Assembly (NCBI GenBank): GCA_949751835.1
Contig: CATKHK010000034.1
Coordinates: 124,001-188,000 of the forward strand
Reading direction: 5' to 3'
Origin: Blepharisma japonicum
Taxonomy: Eukaryota > Ciliophora > Heterotrichea > Heterotrichida > Blepharismidae
Length of the DNA stretch: 64,000 nucleotides
Positions 61,202 through 64,000 of this stretch are shown one piece after another. Positions within the stretch are counted from its first letter, which is position 1, and every line of letters starts with the position of its first letter. A program made the position numbers and the translations under genes. The notes under the pieces are model-generated. The model did not search any database and had not been told where the DNA came from. It worked only from the letters and a program-made list of their open reading frames with translations.

Positions 61202-62959
61202 ATGGATTCCCTGAAAAAGGCTGCTCTGAACCTTCGTGATCGCTTCACCAAATCCCCTCTTGAGCGCATGGTCGCAGAAGTTTGCAGTGATGAGAACTAT
61301 GGCACATCTAATACACTTCTTCATGATATCGCTGAGAAAACTTATAACCCTGAAGAAAGAGCAGTCATCATGCGATGCACATGGGAATACCTAAAATCCA
61401 GCCCAAAAGAATGGCGAAGAATATACAAGGCGCTGAATCTTGCAGAATATTTGTTGAAGTTTGGCTCGGCTTCCTGCATAAATGAAATACGTGATGAAGG
61501 ATTTAAAATTCGCCTACTTCAAGATTTTTCATATCGAGAGAATAGTGAGGAGCGTGGGACTGGCATCAGAGATAAGTGCAAATACATCAACCAATTAATA
61601 GCTGACCACAGATTTCTTGATGAAGAAAGAGAAAAAGCAAAAAAGCTGTGGAATAAATTTTCGGGGTCTTCATCTGATGGAGGAAGAGGGTACCAAACAG
61701 AAAGAAGCCAAGGATATAATGATGAATATAACAGAGGATCATATGATCCTTACCCAGAAAGGCGAAGACAAACAGAAAATGACCAGCAGCAAGACCAAGA
61801 ATATCGATCGTATGGACAATCGAATTATACTGAATCCGATTACAGAGAGCAAGGCCAAGATATAGCCCCAACAAGGAACGAGCAATCTAATGTGGACATA
61901 TTTTCAGCACCTGCAGTGAAACCTGCAGCTCACAATAGGATAGCTTCTCAGCCTGCGAGAATTGTTCCACCTCCTAGTGCAGGGAATCTGTTCAATAATG
62001 TTACAGTAAAAAACACAAATTCCAATTTTCCAGAACCTGCATGGAATCAGCCAGTTCAAAAACAAGCAGAGATTTGGGGTCAACCTGCTGTGCAAAAAGC
62101 TCCTGAAGCTTTTAATGCATTTTCACAAGCTCCTCAAAAGCAGGAAAATGTCTTAGAAGCTATTTGGGGAGAAACTTCAAATAGTGCGCCATCTAATACT
62201 TGGACTCAACCAGTGAGTTCTCAGTCCTCAAGGACCCAGCCACACCAAGAATTGTTCACTCCACAGAATCCTCAATCTACTTCAGATCCATGGGGATTGC
62301 CATCACATACGAAAACTCCTTCTCAGCCTCTACCATTTTCCAGCACATTTCCATCAAACCCTCCATCTTATTCTAATACTCCTCAATCAAACCCTCTCCC
62401 ATCATATACCAATAATTCTCAATCAAATTCTTCATCTTATTCGAATATGCTTCCATCATTTTCCAATAACCCACCTGCTTATTCTAAACCAGCTGAAACC
62501 AAGCCCCAAAATTCACTTGATAACTTATGGGGAAATTCAAAAGTCCCATCAACTTATAATGAGTCAGCGTGGAATGGGATCTCAATTCCATCAAACCAAA
62601 CTCCTAAGACGAATTCTGCATGGTCAAACCAAAATTCTTCATATACAAGCTCTTCTATACCTGCAGATGTTTGGGGAAATCAAGCAGAAAGTAACTCTCA
62701 GGGAGGACAAGGACAAAGCGGAACTCAAAGTTTGAAATTAAACCTTAATATGCAAGATAGCCAAGGACTTACTATGTCTCAGCTCAAAGCAAATCCGAGA
62801 CAAATGGACTTCACAAGTTTCCAGTCAGCCCCTGTACAACCTTCAAAACCTTTAGACTTAGAAGCAAAGTTAATGAATCTTGATAATCTGGATCTAGGCC
62901 AGCCAAGCCTAAACAACACTCAGCAAAAATACAATAACTATAGAAGCAGTAGGTATTAA
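61202..62959 (+). CDS. Epsin-type ENTH-domain endocytic adaptor
   Basis: A 585-residue adaptor that binds phosphoinositides and clathrin at coated pits. The ENTH domain occupies about residues 1-150: an amphipathic first helix (DSLKKAALNLRDRF), then YGTSNTLLHDIAEKTYN, KEWRRIYKALNLAEYLL and IRDKCKYINQLI. The rest is a long Gln/Asn/Ser/Pro-rich disordered tail with an AP-2-binding-type DPW (SDPWGLPS), further Trp-Gly motifs (IWGQ, DLWGN, DVWGN), and a clathrin-box-like LMNLD near the C-terminus. No intron and no TGA. Ubiquitin-interacting motifs are not seen. Confidence 0.9.
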   Translation: MDSLKKAALNLRDRFTKSPLERMVAEVCSDENYGTSNTLLHDIAEKTYNPEERAVIMRCTWEYLKSSPKEWRRIYKALNLAEYLLKFGSASCINEIRDEGFKIRLLQDFSYRENSEERGTGIRDKCKYINQLIADHRFLDEEREKAKKLWNKFSGSSSDGGRGYQTERSQGYNDEYNRGSYDPYPERRRQTENDQQQDQEYRSYGQSNYTESDYREQGQDIAPTRNEQSNVDIFSAPAVKPAAHNRIASQPARIVPPPSAGNLFNNVTVKNTNSNFPEPAWNQPVQKQAEIWGQPAVQKAPEAFNAFSQAPQKQENVLEAIWGETSNSAPSNTWTQPVSSQSSRTQPHQELFTPQNPQSTSDPWGLPSHTKTPSQPLPFSSTFPSNPPSYSNTPQSNPLPSYTNNSQSNSSSYSNMLPSFSNNPPAYSKPAETKPQNSLDNLWGNSKVPSTYNESAWNGISIPSNQTPKTNSAWSNQNSSYTSSSIPADVWGNQAESNSQGGQGQSGTQSLKLNLNMQDSQGLTMSQLKANPRQMDFTSFQSAPVQPSKPLDLEAKLMNLDNLDLGQPSLNNTQQKYNNYRSSRY

Positions 62960-62996
62960 TTATGATCCATTCTTATTATTAAATATTTGTTTAGAC

Positions 62997-63452
62997 TTAT
63001 CTGTAACTCTTTTGTCTTCTTGCTCTTGCACCAGGACCTCCATACTTCTTAGGCTCCTTCCTTCTAGGATCAGCTACAAGTAAAGATCTATCATAAGCAA
63101 GGATCATTTCTTTTATTTGTCTTTTTGATGCTTCATCTACATATTTTTGGTAGAAAGCAATAATCCCTTTCGCAATCGCTTGCCTTACTGCATAAATTTG
63201 GCTTACATAACCTCCTCCGTGCACCCTTATTTTGAAGTCCACTTTTGAGAAGCGAGACTCTCCTAATAGAAGGATTGGCTCCAAAACTTTAACTCGAAGA
63301 GTTTGTGGCTCAACAAGGTGGAGAGGAACGCCATTGACTCTGATCATTCCTTTTCCTTTTGTGATGAGGGCAACTGCTTGAGCGTGCTTCTTCTTTCCAT
63401 AGGTTTGAACGCTTTCTACTCTTGGAAGGTGAGTGTGGACAGGCTGTGCCAT
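62997..63452 (-). CDS. RPS16: 40S ribosomal protein S16 (uS9)
   Basis: Small-subunit ribosomal protein whose C-terminal tail reaches the P-site tRNA. The 151-residue sequence is close to other eukaryotes: [48 protein letters not shown] and the C-terminal [22 protein letters not shown]. It has no intron. It is tail-to-tail with the epsin gene. Confidence 0.98.
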   Translation of the reverse strand: MAQPVHTHLPRVESVQTYGKKKHAQAVALITKGKGMIRVNGVPLHLVEPQTLRVKVLEPILLLGESRFSKVDFKIRVHGGGYVSQIYAVRQAIAKGIIAFYQKYVDEASKRQIKEMILAYDRSLLVADPRRKEPKKYGGPGARARRQKSYR

Positions 63453-63601
63453 TTTAATAGCTATATAAACATCGAGATAATCTAAAATTTTGATTTATGC
63501 TGAATCTTTTTGCCTAATTTTTTATTAGCTTGCTAAGCATTATATAGAATAGCTAAATAAAGTCAAAAGGATTTGGGGGAATTGAAATAATTAAGTTATC
63601 A

Positions 63602-64000
63602 TTATAGTTCTTGGGTTGCTCCTCCTTCTTTCTCGTCTTTGCCTGGTGCAGGTAATAAAGCTTGGTGAATGAATGGTACTGCACCACCGCTAGCTATGAT
63701 TGCGTTAGACATGAGTCTGTTGAGTTCTTCGTCGTTTCTGATTGCTAATTGAATGTGTCTTGGGACAATTCTAGTTTTCTTGTAGTCTTTTGCGGCATTT
63801 CCTGCAAGTTCTAAGACTTCTGCAGCTAAGTATTCAAGAACTGCTGCAAGGTAAACTGGTGCTCCTGCTCCAACTCTTTCTGCGTATTTGCCGTGTTTCA
63901 TGAATCTTGAAATACGACCAACTGGGAATTGAAGTCCTGCTTTTTGGGATCTTGAAGTCTTAGTAGCGCTTGCTGCCTTTCCTCTGCTTCCTTTTCCTTT
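63602..64000 (-). CDS. Histone H2A (N-terminus cut by the window edge)
   Basis: Core nucleosome histone. The visible part runs from [11 protein letters not shown] through the histone fold ([54 protein letters not shown]) to the C-terminus, and is missing only the first few codons beyond 64000. The end is ATQEL: a TQ-E-hydrophobic tail in the position where H2A.X has SQ-E-hydrophobic, the ATM/ATR phosphorylation site marking DNA breaks. It has no intron in the visible part. Confidence 0.96.
   Translation of the reverse strand, partial: KGKGSRGKAASATKTSRSQKAGLQFPVGRISRFMKHGKYAERVGAGAPVYLAAVLEYLAAEVLELAGNAAKDYKKTRIVPRHIQLAIRNDEELNRLMSNAIIASGGAVPFIHQALLPAPGKDEKEGGATQEL

Overview
The window is nuclear DNA of a heterotrich ciliate, most likely the macronuclear genome of Blepharisma or a close relative. 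Two observations carry this. First, TGA is read as tryptophan throughout: PRP8 (2,299 residues) is one continuous frame only if its internal TGA codons are Trp, and they fall where PRP8 has conserved Trp. RFC1, the PHD protein and many others behave the same way, and genes end at TAA or, less often, TAG. Second, the only introns are 15 or 16 nt long. I found 21 (fifteen of 15 nt, six of 16 nt), all beginning GTA and ending AG. Stentor has such introns but uses the standard code, whereas Blepharisma combines tiny introns with UGA=Trp. The DNA is AT-rich and compact, with genes often 8-100 bp apart.

Layout: 0.3-6.4 kb: PHD/ePHD chromatin protein, clamp-loader subunit RFC1, START-domain protein. 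7-16 kb: EF-hand protein, a divergent EF-hand-like protein, a doublecortin-like protein, cytosolic malate dehydrogenase, and an Na+/H+ exchanger with a cyclic-nucleotide-binding-like tail. 16.2-20.3 kb: a 1.2-kb tandem duplication carrying two RING-finger genes, then an EF-hand protein. 20.5-25.2 kb: three related genes in a row that mix PWWP, TFIIS-N/LEDGF-type, TFIIS-central and Ulp1-like domains; the Ulp1-like domains have lost the catalytic Cys and His. 25.2-26.7 kb: the largest gene-poor gap, with a possible decayed gene. 26.7-28 kb: a cysteine-motif protein of unknown function. 28.1-35 kb: PRP8, the spliceosome core. 33.1-41 kb: a tandem duplication of [PRP8 piece - SET methyltransferase - basic protein], giving two intact SET genes, a truncated and interrupted copy of the basic-protein gene, and a 551-bp PRP8 fragment. 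41-46 kb: TFIIE-alpha, a long coiled-coil protein, a membrane RING-H2 ligase. 46-53 kb: kynurenine/glutamine aminotransferase and several beta-propeller or coiled-coil proteins of unknown role. 52.8-55.2 kb: a protein with three purine-nucleoside-phosphorylase-like domains. 55.5-64 kb: a Kelch-like protein, METTL5, small unknown proteins, VMP1, an epsin-type ENTH protein, ribosomal protein S16 (uS9), and histone H2A cut by the window edge.

The genes do not form a pathway; this is an ordinary mix of housekeeping and ciliate-specific genes. The most unusual parts are the PWWP/pseudo-Ulp1 cluster, the triple-PNP protein, and two nested records of recent tandem duplication. Coordinates of spliced genes below span exons plus introns; intron positions are given in the text.
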